Shown: positions 34,957 through 43,746, numbered from the stretch's first letter. The stretch is 64,000 bases of DNA from CAYMDS01 sp964653195 (GCA_964653195.1 CAZZCX010000004.1:1-64000), one strand, 5' to 3'. The notes: generated by a model from the letters alone, not told the origin. Translations and numbers: made by a program.

Positions 34957-34986
34957 TTTATACAATATGAGGGACGTTGCTGTCAA
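34957..34986 (-). promoter_or_regulatory. Promoter of groESL
   Basis: TTGACA (34986-34981), 18 bp spacer, TATAAA preceded by TG (34962-34957) on the minus strand. It gives a leader of about 40 nt, so this transcript is not leaderless. Confidence 0.75.
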
Positions 34987-35151
34987 TAACCTATAGTCAA
35001 ATAGTTTAATTACTTCTGCTAGTTATCAGTTTTATTAAAAAATTACTTTTAAAATAATTTTATACATATATAATAGTAAGCTTTAATGTGTTAAATGTAT
35101 TCTCAATTTTTAACTTAAAATATCAATAATAAACATTGTACTTCTCTATAC

Positions 35152-35179
35152 TTGACATTCTCATCTGTTCTTCTATACG
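35152..35179 (+). promoter_or_regulatory. Promoter of the cohesin/PKD surface protein gene
   Basis: TTGACA (35152-35157), 16 bp, TATACG (35174-35179), about 35 nt before the ATG at 35215. The rest of the gap between groES and this gene (about 34990-35150) is AT-rich with no gene. Confidence 0.5.
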
Positions 35180-35214
35180 ATTAAAATACAAATTAAATTT
35201 GTCTAATTCATAAT

Positions 35215-36378
35215 ATGAACGTCACACGAAAACGAATACTTCTTTTCGGTTTTATCGCAGCCATGCTCGTAGGTATACCTCTAACGCTGTATGGTTTAAG
35301 TACTCAACAAGAAACAAGACAACAGGCAGAAAAAGCGACAATATTGACATTTCTTCCTGAATCATCAGAGGATACACCAATAAGTAAAGCATTAAATGAA
35401 GAATTTCCACTTGAAGTAAGTGTCGACCCTGGAACAAACCTTGTTTCATTTCTTAAATTGGAAATTCAGTATGATGAAACGAAGCTGGCCACATCTGAAG
35501 CAGATGGAGGTTTTGTAGTTAATGAAGCTGCATTTCCAGTTACTCTGGAAGGTCCGGTATTTTCAACAGGTAAAATCCAGGTTACTTTGTCTGTCGGATC
35601 TGATCCTACCAATGCAATACAGCAAGTGACTAAAGCGCTTACTATAAAGTTTAAAGCATTAGCTGACACAGGAGAGACGCCTACAAATATAACCTTCGGC
35701 AATAGCACAGAAGTTCTATCAATCGGTAGCAATGATCAGGCCAGTGAAAATGTTTTATTGAACGTTAATCCAGCGCTGGTTTTGATTGGTCAATCAAGTA
35801 CAACTATTACCCCAATCTCAGTCACACCTACACATACACCAGTACCTACAAATACTACCGCTCCAACACAAGCAACACAACCAACTTCTATACCACCAAC
35901 TGCTGGTCCAACAGGAACGAATGAATCACCGGTTTGTACTGCACTAAATATTGATCGGGAAAATACTGGTTCTGCTCCTTATTCAGTAACGTTTACCGCT
36001 GTAGGAGATGATTCCGACGGAACAATCAGTAAAGTTACTTTTAATTATGGTGATGGTCCAGTAGAAAATGTAACTGAAACAGGCGGTATAGGAACCAATA
36101 GCGTGAGTGTCCAACGAGCGCATACATATACCAATCCCGGAACTTATTCAGCATCGGCGATAATAACAGATAATTCACAAGGAGTAAGTGATGCAAATGC
36201 ATGTAAGGTGACTATCACTATCTTACCTGCTCCAACAACTGGAGGAAACGGTGGAGGATTAACTATAGCCCCATCAGCTACTATCTCTGATCCAGGTCCA
36301 GGTGATGTAATCCTGGGAATGGGCGGAGTAGCACTTCTATTTGTAGTCATAGGTGGTATCCTTTTCTTCGCCCTATAG
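35215..36378 (+). CDS. Surface protein with cohesin-like and PKD domains
   Basis: 387 residues. An N-terminal membrane segment (about 8-27) is followed by a cohesin-like beta domain (about 40-180: FPLEVSVDPGTNLVSFLKLEIQYDETKL...). Then come a Pro/Thr linker of about 45 residues (TPTHTPVPTNTTAPT), a PKD domain (about 245-345: PYSVTFTAVGDDSDGTISKVTFNYGDG ... HTYTNPGTYSASAIITD) and a C-terminal hydrophobic segment. No LPxTG motif is present. Both ends may sit in the membrane with a looped-out middle, or the N-terminus may be cleaved. It is probably an adhesin or scaffold on the cell surface. Two cysteines in the PKD part could form a disulfide. Confidence 0.8.
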   Translation: MNVTRKRILLFGFIAAMLVGIPLTLYGLSTQQETRQQAEKATILTFLPESSEDTPISKALNEEFPLEVSVDPGTNLVSFLKLEIQYDETKLATSEADGGFVVNEAAFPVTLEGPVFSTGKIQVTLSVGSDPTNAIQQVTKALTIKFKALADTGETPTNITFGNSTEVLSIGSNDQASENVLLNVNPALVLIGQSSTTITPISVTPTHTPVPTNTTAPTQATQPTSIPPTAGPTGTNESPVCTALNIDRENTGSAPYSVTFTAVGDDSDGTISKVTFNYGDGPVENVTETGGIGTNSVSVQRAHTYTNPGTYSASAIITDNSQGVSDANACKVTITILPAPTTGGNGGGLTIAPSATISDPGPGDVILGMGGVALLFVVIGGILFFAL

Positions 36379-36714
36379 AACCTAATTGACCCGAATGTAA
36401 ATAGTCCGAATAGATTCTAATACTTCTTGCACTTTTATGAAGAACATTAAGTTTGATCTCTTTCTACTTTTGACAGCAAAAGTAGTCAAAACTGGTGATG
36501 CTTGTGAACGGTCGACTAGACACATTCGCTCACTTATCGGGTGATAACACCCCCTCCACCATAAAAGTGGGTTCCCCCTGATGCTTTCGCTCATGTGTCT
36601 TTTTCCTTTGGAAAACCGTCGCTGCGTTCAAAGCTCACGAAATGGGTGAACATTGAAACAAAGCGCGTATAGCAGTATCGAATTGAACCATTTACGTCAC
36701 TACTTATGGTGAAT
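36379..36714. other. Intergenic region of higher GC with a perfect palindrome
   Basis: 336 bp between convergent genes. CTACTTTTG and CAAAAGTAG (36464-36485) form a 9-bp hairpin with a 4-nt loop. Around 36515-36600 the sequence is clearly richer in G+C than its surroundings and has CCCCC/GGGTG strings and two GACACA/TGTGTC copies. A 70-codon minus-strand frame exists but looks like a by-product. I know of similar CTACTTTTG...CAAAAGTAG strings from repeats in other bacterial genomes, so a repeat or structured RNA is possible. Confidence 0.4.
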
Positions 36715-38457
36715 TTATTTCTCCATCATGGAAAATAAGGCTTCTTGGGGTAAATGAATTTTTCCTGTAGCTATCATTTTCTTTTTGCCTTTCTTCTGTG
36801 CTTCAAGAAGTTTATCTTTCCTCGTCCTATCTCCTCCTGACATTTTTTGCAAAACATCTTTTCTAAAAGGGGAGATTTCTACTCTTGCTACAATATTATT
36901 ATCTACACTTGCCTGTATTATTTGCCGAAATTGCTGACGAGGAAGGCTTTCTTTAAGTTTTTCTGTTTTTTGTCTTGCAAGATACATTGCTTCATCTCTA
37001 TAGACCAGTTCTGATAGAACATCTATTGGATTGGTATTTATGAGAATTTGTAGCATAACTAGATTTGCAGACTTATAATCAGTAAGTTCATAATCAATAC
37101 TTGCATAACCAGACGTCACTGATTTCAATTCAGCTGAAATTCCCCGAATAAACATACTATATGGCATTTCGTAAGTTAATACTGAATACGCTTGGTGATA
37201 CTGCATATCGATTAAATCACCTTTGTGCTTTTGACAAACAGACATCACTCCTCCTACATATTCTTTCGGACTATAAATAGAAAGCATCATATATGGTTCA
37301 AGAAGAGAGCCATCCTCTTTTTTTTCATATAATACCTGAGGCATTGTTAAAAGAAGTTCAAGATTGAACTCCTGAAATAATCTCTCCTTCACAATATCTG
37401 CATGAAGTAAGCCCAAAAAACCCACTCGGAAACCACTACCTAAATATGCTGAATATTCTTCTGAATACGTAAGCGCGGTATCGTTTAAAACAAGCTTCCC
37501 TAAAGAATCACGTAATTTTGGAAAATCATCTTGATTTCTAGGATAAAGGCCAAAGAAAACCATGGGTTTTGGAATTTTATAACCGGGCAAAGGTTGGATA
37601 TTTGATTTTTGATTTTTGATGTTTTGAATCGTTAAGGTGTCCCCGACTCTTGCATGTCTTATGTCTTTTATACCGGTTATGATATAACCAATTTCCCCAG
37701 CTCTAAGTACATCTGTTTTTATAAGGTAAGGTGAGAAAAAACCGACTTCGGTTACGACGGATTTTTTATCATTTTGGTAAAGCATCACTTCATCACCGGT
37801 TTTTACTTCTCCATCAAATATTCGAACATAAGTAACAACTCCCCTATACTCGTCGTAGACAGCATCAAAAATTAAAGCGCGTAGAGTATCATATTCCACT
37901 TTTTTTGGCGGAGGAAGTTTATTGACTATAAGCTCCAAAAGCTTATCTACGTTTTCACCTGTTTTTGCAGAAATTGAAAGTATTTCTTCATCCTTAAATC
38001 CAAATGACTCTACTAATTCTTTTTTTACAATATCAGTTTGTGCATTTGGCAAATCTATCTTATTTAAGACAGGAATCATCGTAAGACCTTCCTTTTTCGC
38101 AGCATAAAAATGGGCTACTGTCTGGGCTTGTATTCCTTGTGTAGCATCTACCAATATGACCGCACCTTCACATGCTGCAAGGGTACGCGACACTTCATAA
38201 GAGAAATCTACATGACCGGGAGTGTCTATCAAATTCAGAAGATAATGTTCATTGTCCAAAACATAATTCATACGTACTGGAGCAAGCTTTATAGTAATCC
38301 CACGCTCACGACTAATAGGATTCTGATCCAGAAATTGCTCCTGCATCTTATCCATACTTATAGTTTTTGTAATTTCTAAAAGCCTATCAGACAGAGTCGA
38401 TTTACCATGATCTATATGAGCTATTATGGCAAAGTTCCTTATATTAGATATATTCAT
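36715..38457 (-). CDS. lepA: Elongation factor 4 (LepA)
   Basis: 580 residues. A translational GTPase that back-translocates or rescues ribosomes. G1 HIDHGKSTL, switch region ERGITIKL, G3 DTPGHVDF, G4 NKIDLP and G5 SAKTG are present. The C-terminal LepA-specific part includes RQKTEKLKESLPRQQF and AKIHLPQEALFS-like ending GKIHLPQEALFSMME. Within domain 2/3 the sequence TIQNIKNQKSNIQPLPG contains residues coded by a simple repeat and is longer than expected. No clear leaderless box is seen in front of the start. Confidence 0.95.
   Translation of the reverse strand: MNISNIRNFAIIAHIDHGKSTLSDRLLEITKTISMDKMQEQFLDQNPISRERGITIKLAPVRMNYVLDNEHYLLNLIDTPGHVDFSYEVSRTLAACEGAVILVDATQGIQAQTVAHFYAAKKEGLTMIPVLNKIDLPNAQTDIVKKELVESFGFKDEEILSISAKTGENVDKLLELIVNKLPPPKKVEYDTLRALIFDAVYDEYRGVVTYVRIFDGEVKTGDEVMLYQNDKKSVVTEVGFFSPYLIKTDVLRAGEIGYIITGIKDIRHARVGDTLTIQNIKNQKSNIQPLPGYKIPKPMVFFGLYPRNQDDFPKLRDSLGKLVLNDTALTYSEEYSAYLGSGFRVGFLGLLHADIVKERLFQEFNLELLLTMPQVLYEKKEDGSLLEPYMMLSIYSPKEYVGGVMSVCQKHKGDLIDMQYHQAYSVLTYEMPYSMFIRGISAELKSVTSGYASIDYELTDYKSANLVMLQILINTNPIDVLSELVYRDEAMYLARQKTEKLKESLPRQQFRQIIQASVDNNIVARVEISPFRKDVLQKMSGGDRTRKDKLLEAQKKGKKKMIATGKIHLPQEALFSMMEK
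37596..37630. repeat. Short GATTTTT repeat inside lepA
   Basis: Tandem GATTTTT units code on the minus strand for NIKNQKSNIQ, a low-complexity peptide at a loop in LepA. The unit matches the spacer repeat in groESL. Confidence 0.55.
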
Positions 38458-38603
38458 ATTGCATAGTTACTTTTACAGACCACCAAGTAACACAATTGCA
38501 AGAATCAGTGTCGATAAATTTTCATTAAAAGCAAATTTGCGATTACTATGCTGATTCATGCTCACCATTGTACCCTAAATCCAATAAATCCGGCAATTAT
38601 AAT

Positions 38604-39401
38604 CTAACGATGAACTATTTCTTGCAGTTTTTTATGAAGAATAGGTGCACCAAAACACCAAGTGTAATTCTGACTCATCTTATTTAAAGGATCAGAATAA
38701 TCCATAGGCTTACCGAAATAATCAGTATAGACTCCCCCTGCTTCTTCGATTATTATTTGCTGACCGACATTATCCCAAATTTTATTTGTTCTATTAAGGT
38801 AAGCACCATACTTACCTTTCGCAACCAAAACAGTATCATATACACTGCCTGCATCTCTTAAATTTCTAATTCCCAGAATAATGTCAGCCAACTTTTTACA
38901 CTCATCTAACGTTAGACTAGGTTCTTCTTGATGACCATCAATACCGTAACCTATTAAAGCTGACATAAGATTAGTTTCTTTTGTAACAAATATTTTCTCG
39001 CTGTTGCAATATGCTCCATATCCTTTCTCTGCAATAATTGTTTCGCTAAATGAAGGCAAGGAAATCCCGCCAGCCATCGACTTTTCTCTATATAACAATC
39101 CTATAATAGTACCAAACAATGGAACTCCTGCGGCAAAGTTGCTCGTTCCGTCAATAGGATCTACTACCCATGTGTATTCAGAAGAGTTATCTACGACGCC
39201 TGCTTCCTCGTCGATAATATTAAAGGTAGGAAATTGCTGCTTAATACGCTCGACAATATATTTTCCAATCTCGATATCTGCATTTGTCAGAACTTGATTA
39301 TTATCACCTGTTTTTACAGACCCCGATACTTTACCAAAATACGAAAGTGCAATTTCTGAAGTCTTTTCAAGTACCTCTTCCAAAAAAACTTTGTATTCCA
39401 T
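38604..39401 (-). CDS. Inositol monophosphatase family phosphatase
   Basis: 265 residues. Metal-binding motifs of the family: IIDEEAG (Glu at 65/66), WVVDPIDGTSNF (Asp81, Asp84) and IWDNVGQQIIIEEAGG near residue 210. It removes a phosphate from a small molecule such as inositol phosphate, fructose-1,6-bisphosphate or PAP. Which one cannot be told, because the family is broad. TATAAT with preceding TGC lies 8 nt before the ATG. Divergent from alaS across 50 bp. Confidence 0.87.
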   Translation of the reverse strand: MEYKVFLEEVLEKTSEIALSYFGKVSGSVKTGDNNQVLTNADIEIGKYIVERIKQQFPTFNIIDEEAGVVDNSSEYTWVVDPIDGTSNFAAGVPLFGTIIGLLYREKSMAGGISLPSFSETIIAEKGYGAYCNSEKIFVTKETNLMSALIGYGIDGHQEEPSLTLDECKKLADIILGIRNLRDAGSVYDTVLVAKGKYGAYLNRTNKIWDNVGQQIIIEEAGGVYTDYFGKPMDYSDPLNKMSQNYTWCFGAPILHKKLQEIVHR

Positions 39402-39409
39402 TACTAAGT

Positions 39410-39415
39410 ATTATA
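39410..39415 (-). promoter_or_regulatory. -10 box of the IMPase-family gene
   Basis: Extended box TGCTATAAT on the minus strand, 8 nt before the ATG. It lies back to back with the alaS -10 box. Confidence 0.5.
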
Positions 39416-39439
39416 GCAAACATGAGGCTAATAATCTGC

Positions 39440-39445
39440 TATAAT
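39440..39445 (+). promoter_or_regulatory. -10 box of alaS, leaderless spacing
   Basis: TATAAT exactly 6 nt before the ATG at 39452. The -35 region is weak (CAAACA at 17 bp). Confidence 0.6.
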
Positions 39446-39451
39446 TAATAT

Positions 39452-41287
39452 ATGATCTCATCTTCAGAAATAGTCAAAAAATATATAAATTTTTTTAAAA
39501 AACAAGGACATACGCAAATTGCTAATTCTCCTCTCGTGCTTCAAAATGATCCAACAACACTCTTCACAAGCTCTGGCATGCAACCATTGGTACCCTATCT
39601 CTTAGGCGAAAAGCATCCTGAGGGTACAAGATTAGTAAATGTACAAAATGCAATCCGCACGCAGGACATTGAAGAAGTTGGAGACAATAGGCATACCACA
39701 TTCTTTCGAATGCTTGGCAATTGGTCTTTGGGAGATTATTTCAAAAAAGAAGAAATTCCCTGGCTATGGACATTCCTAACAAAAGAGTTAAATTTGCCAA
39801 AGGAAAAACTATACATTACTGTCTTTGAAGGAATTGGTGATATTCCTAAAGATATTGAAGCCGTAGAAATTTGGACTGAAATTCTCAAAAGTGAAGGAAT
39901 GAACCCTAAGGAAAGAATATATTACTACTCTGATAAAAGTAATTGGTGGTCCCGTTCTGGAATACCGTCTAAAATGCCTATAGGTGAACCAGGGGGTCCA
40001 TCAACTGAAGTATTTTATGAATTCTCAAATGTAGCACATGATCTGCGTTTCGGAGCTAAATGCCATCCTAATTGTGATTGTGGTCGCTATATGGAAATCG
40101 CTAATTCAGTTTTTATGCAATACAAAAAAGTAGAAGATGGATCATTTAAGTCATTACCGAAAAATAATATTGATTTCGGAGGTGGACTAGAGCGTATGGC
40201 TGCAGCAGTTTATGATACACCAGATGTATTCAATACGGATTTATATCTCCCTATTATAAAATCTTTAGAAGAACTAACCGGCAAGTCATATAAAGATCCT
40301 AAAAACAAAAATCATATGAGGGTTATTGCAGACCACCTAAAAGCCTCAGTTTATCTTATAATTGACAACGTTACTCCATCGCATAAGGAGCATGGTTATA
40401 TACTCCGCAGACTCATCCGCAGATGCGCAGTTAAAATTCATAGCTTAAATGAAGGCAGTCTTCAAACAAACCTAATTGATACCCTTATCAAAGAGATTTT
40501 GAATCTCGAAGAAGAGGTTGACGAAAAAATCGATAAAAATACCCATTTTACATTGGTAAAAGAAGTAATGATTGAGGAGATAAACAGATTCTCTAAAACA
40601 CTTGTTCGAGGTCTGAAAGAAGTAGAAAAAAATCTAGATAACCTAGAAAACAGTGCATTTGAACTTTATCAGTCATATGGATTTCCTTTAGAAATATTAA
40701 AAGAAATTGCAATAGAAAAAGGCAAAACTTTAAATGATAAGCTTTTCTACGAACAGTTACAAAAACACAAAGATTCATCAAGAAGTGCATCTGCCGGAAA
40801 ATTCCGTGGAGGACTAGCTGACCATCAGGAGAAAACTATCATGGGGCATACCGCTACACACCTTTTACATCAAGCGATCCGTGACGTATTAGGTGATCAC
40901 GTTCATCAAACGGGATCCAATATTACGACCGATAGAATACGCTTTGATTTTAACTATGATGAAAAACTAACTGATGAGCAAATTAATAAAATTGAAAAAT
41001 TAGTTAATGAAAAGATTACAAAGAATTTACCAGTACACTATGAAATAATTCCTACAGAAAAAGCGAAAAATCTTGGAGCAATAGGGCTTTTTATGGAAAC
41101 TTATGGCGACATGTCCAAAATTTATTTCATTGGCGACACTTCAGTTTCTTACAAAAACGCATATTCAATCGAATTTTGCGGAGGACCGCATGTCCAAAAT
41201 ACTGATATTCTTAAAAGTTTCAAAATCATGAAACAAGAAAACCTTGGCAAAAACCAAAAGAGACTGTATGCTATAGTTGGGTCGTAA
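39452..41287 (+). CDS. alaS: Alanyl-tRNA synthetase lacking the C-Ala domain
   Basis: 611 residues against about 870 in most bacteria. The class II core is complete: FFKKQGHTQIANSPLVLQNDPTTLFTSSGMQPLVPYLLGE, NVQNAIRTQDIEEVGDNRHTTFFRMLGNWS, and GGGLERM. The editing domain is present with HTATHLLH (about 466) and CGGPH (about 575), the four zinc/substrate ligands. The reading frame ends shortly after the editing domain, so the C-terminal oligomerisation/tRNA-elbow domain is absent. Short AlaRS forms are known in CPR genomes. The intact end (LYAIVGS, stop) shows no frameshift. Confidence 0.93.
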   Translation: MISSSEIVKKYINFFKKQGHTQIANSPLVLQNDPTTLFTSSGMQPLVPYLLGEKHPEGTRLVNVQNAIRTQDIEEVGDNRHTTFFRMLGNWSLGDYFKKEEIPWLWTFLTKELNLPKEKLYITVFEGIGDIPKDIEAVEIWTEILKSEGMNPKERIYYYSDKSNWWSRSGIPSKMPIGEPGGPSTEVFYEFSNVAHDLRFGAKCHPNCDCGRYMEIANSVFMQYKKVEDGSFKSLPKNNIDFGGGLERMAAAVYDTPDVFNTDLYLPIIKSLEELTGKSYKDPKNKNHMRVIADHLKASVYLIIDNVTPSHKEHGYILRRLIRRCAVKIHSLNEGSLQTNLIDTLIKEILNLEEEVDEKIDKNTHFTLVKEVMIEEINRFSKTLVRGLKEVEKNLDNLENSAFELYQSYGFPLEILKEIAIEKGKTLNDKLFYEQLQKHKDSSRSASAGKFRGGLADHQEKTIMGHTATHLLHQAIRDVLGDHVHQTGSNITTDRIRFDFNYDEKLTDEQINKIEKLVNEKITKNLPVHYEIIPTEKAKNLGAIGLFMETYGDMSKIYFIGDTSVSYKNAYSIEFCGGPHVQNTDILKSFKIMKQENLGKNQKRLYAIVGS

Positions 41288-41296
41288 ACAATGATA

Positions 41297-41373
41297 CTAA
41301 GATATTAAGACATTAAGATATTACGTGATGCATACAAGTTTAACTTAATATCTTTATATCCTAATATCTTAAT
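41297..41373. repeat. Palindromic AT-rich intergenic repeat, copy 2
   Basis: A left arm CTAAGATATTAAGACATTAAG and a right arm with TTAATATC, TTTATATCC and TAATATCTTAA units. It has the same layout and almost the same unit sequences as the element at 30283-30359. Confidence 0.7.
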
Positions 41374-41378
41374 CTCTC

Positions 41379-41384
41379 TAAAAT
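41379..41384 (+). promoter_or_regulatory. -10 box of the PilM/baseplate-J-like gene, leaderless spacing
   Basis: TAAAAT exactly 6 nt before the ATG at 41391, immediately after the palindromic repeat. Confidence 0.5.
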
Positions 41385-41390
41385 TAACTT

Positions 41391-43718
41391 ATGGGCCTGC
41401 CTTTTAAACTGCATCTCTTTAGAAAAACTCCTGAGGAAGGTTATTACCTTGCTTTAGTACTCCGTGATGAAAAAGTAGCTGCCTTAATATTCAAAGAACT
41501 GGAAGGAAAAATTACGATAGTAGCTAAAAGAGAAGAAACGCTTAAAGATACCCTTGAGAAAACTCCCCTTGATGAACTTGTAACCATACTTGATAAAATA
41601 ATCTCACATGTTGAGACTAGACTTCCGGCAGATATAGAGATAAAAGATACAGTCTTCGGTTTGAAAGATAGTTGGGTAAGTGAAAAAAAGATCAGTAAGG
41701 ACTTCCTTACCAAGCTCAAACATATTTGTTCAGAATTAGATCTTAAGCCAATTGGTTTTATTGTGTTGCCTGAAGCTATAGCGCATCTTATAAAACAAGA
41801 AGAAGGCGCACCTGTGACCGCCCTAATTTCTGAAGTTGGTAAATTCGGAGTGACTGTAAGCTTATTTAAAGCAGGAAAACTAATCGAAACAAAGACAAAA
41901 CCAATTGTCAGCACACCAATGCACGCTGTAGATGAAGTTTTAAAAGAATTTGAAAATGTGGAAATTCTCCCTTCCAGAATTATACTATTCCATGCAACTA
42001 CTGAATTAGGCGATATTAATAAAGATGAATTAAGTCAGCAATTTATAGCACATAGCTGGAGTAAAAGTTTGCCTTTTTTACAAATTCCGCAAATATCGAT
42101 ACTGCCTCATGAGTTTGATGGTAAAGCAATTGTAGCGGGCGCAGCCACTCAGCTAGGCTTTGAATTCACCGGCTTACCTCAGGATTTAAACGAATCAGAA
42201 ATAATTGATTTTGATCCAAAAAAAAGCAGAAGAATTAATAAACTTACAAATGCCGATCATGATCTAGAGATCGAAAAAAAATCTGATAAAACAACTTCTG
42301 AAAGTATAAACGCAAATGCTTTCGGATTTGTTCTAAATGAAGATATTACAACTATACCCAAACATGTAAAAGAGAATTCAATGCAAGCGATAAATAATTC
42401 AGAAACCGATTTTGAAGATAGAAACACACGAGTTGAGAAACGAAACGATTTCGCACTTAATGAGGTAATTGAGGAAAATAATGATGAAAATATATCTATA
42501 AAAAAATCAAAAGCAAATCCCCTTTTTCTTATAACTACTTTTTTTAGGAAACTTAAACCGCGGTCATCTACAATAGCTAAAAAAAATTGGTTGTTTCTTA
42601 TTCCACCAATTCTTATCCTGTTACTTATAGCATCCCTGCTCTTATATTTCTTTTCTTTAAAAGCTACTGTAACACTTATTGTTTCTCCAAAAGATGTTGA
42701 AGAAACTCAACGGATAACCTTATCAACAAAATCACAAAATGATTTCACAAAAAATATAATTGCTGCAAAAGAGTTAACTGTAGCAATTGAAGGTAGCGCC
42801 GAAACAGAAACATCTGGCGAAAAAGAGGTAGGAGATAAAGCAAAAGGAACTATCACACTGTTTAACAGCGATGAATCTAAAAAAACATTCAAGGAAGGTA
42901 CAGAGATAGCATCAGAAAAAGGTTTAATTTTTGTTCTTGATAAAGAAACCAGTGTAGCTTCTGCTTCAGGCGATATATTTACTGGTATAAAGTCTGGAAC
43001 AGCACAAGCACCTGTGACAGCTTCAAAAATCGGTACAGAATATAACTTGCCGTCAAATTCAAAATTCAGTATTCAGGGAACAGACGTGGTAGCTGCAAAA
43101 AACGAATCAGCATTTTCAGGAGGAACTAAGAAAAAAGTTACAGTTGTCACCCAAAAAGATGTAGATAAACTAGAAGAAGAGCTACCAAAGAGCTTAGAGG
43201 AAAAAGCGCGTACTGAACTAAAAAAGAAATTGAATGGTAATGAAGAACTACTTACAGGTTTTACAGATATTACTCTATCTAAAACAACATTAGATAATGC
43301 AGTCGATAAAGAAGCAAAAACAGTAAAACTTACAGGTACTGTAAATTTTATATCTGTAGCCTATGATAAAGATGATTTACTTCAATTTGCTGAAGAAAGT
43401 ATAAAAGAAAGGTACACCAAGGAGGAACTTAATCGTGACAATATTGATACAAAACTAAGCGGTATCAAAGATACAAGTGAGACAGAACTGACTGCAGTCG
43501 CTGCCATTAACGCAGGCCTACTTCCTAAAATCGATATAGAAGATATGAAAACAAAACTTACTGGAAAATCTTTTACAGAAGTAAAAGAATTAGCAAGAGG
43601 TACATCGAGTCAAATAAAAGATGCTCAAATAACTCTTTCACCAAATCTTCCCTTTTTACCAGAAGTGCTTCCTAGAATTACAAAAAATATAGACATTATT
43701 GTCAATACAAGCCTTTAG
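41391..43718 (+). CDS. Chimeric membrane protein: PilM-like cytoplasmic part, baseplate-J-like outer part
   Basis: 775 residues in three parts. Residues 1-270 look like an actin-fold domain of the PilM/FtsA type: FYLALVLRDEKVAALIF-like opening, TALISEVGKFGVTVSLFKAGKLIETKTKPI, and AGAATQLGFE. Residues about 270-395 are charged and low in complexity. One membrane segment (about 400-424, LFLIPPILILLLIASLLLYFF) leads to an outer domain: KATVTLIVSPKDVEETQRI, GDKAKGTITLFNSDESKKTFKEGTEI, and TASKIGTEYNLPSNSKFSI. This outer part is of the kind annotated as baseplate J/gp47 in CPR genomes. Full ATP-binding motifs of actin are not clear. Function unknown. Possibly it connects the cytoskeleton or pilus machinery with the surface. 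Confidence 0.7.
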   Translation: MGLPFKLHLFRKTPEEGYYLALVLRDEKVAALIFKELEGKITIVAKREETLKDTLEKTPLDELVTILDKIISHVETRLPADIEIKDTVFGLKDSWVSEKKISKDFLTKLKHICSELDLKPIGFIVLPEAIAHLIKQEEGAPVTALISEVGKFGVTVSLFKAGKLIETKTKPIVSTPMHAVDEVLKEFENVEILPSRIILFHATTELGDINKDELSQQFIAHSWSKSLPFLQIPQISILPHEFDGKAIVAGAATQLGFEFTGLPQDLNESEIIDFDPKKSRRINKLTNADHDLEIEKKSDKTTSESINANAFGFVLNEDITTIPKHVKENSMQAINNSETDFEDRNTRVEKRNDFALNEVIEENNDENISIKKSKANPLFLITTFFRKLKPRSSTIAKKNWLFLIPPILILLLIASLLLYFFSLKATVTLIVSPKDVEETQRITLSTKSQNDFTKNIIAAKELTVAIEGSAETETSGEKEVGDKAKGTITLFNSDESKKTFKEGTEIASEKGLIFVLDKETSVASASGDIFTGIKSGTAQAPVTASKIGTEYNLPSNSKFSIQGTDVVAAKNESAFSGGTKKKVTVVTQKDVDKLEEELPKSLEEKARTELKKKLNGNEELLTGFTDITLSKTTLDNAVDKEAKTVKLTGTVNFISVAYDKDDLLQFAEESIKERYTKEELNRDNIDTKLSGIKDTSETELTAVAAINAGLLPKIDIEDMKTKLTGKSFTEVKELARGTSSQIKDAQITLSPNLPFLPEVLPRITKNIDIIVNTSL

Positions 43719-43746
43719 CCTTATTACTTAAAGCATCCCTCCTCTG

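Noticed and set aside
36382..36594. 70-codon minus-strand frame in the intergenic stretch
   Set aside because: It runs across the palindrome and the C-rich region, has no ribosome site or TATAAT spacing, and its composition follows the odd base content of the region.
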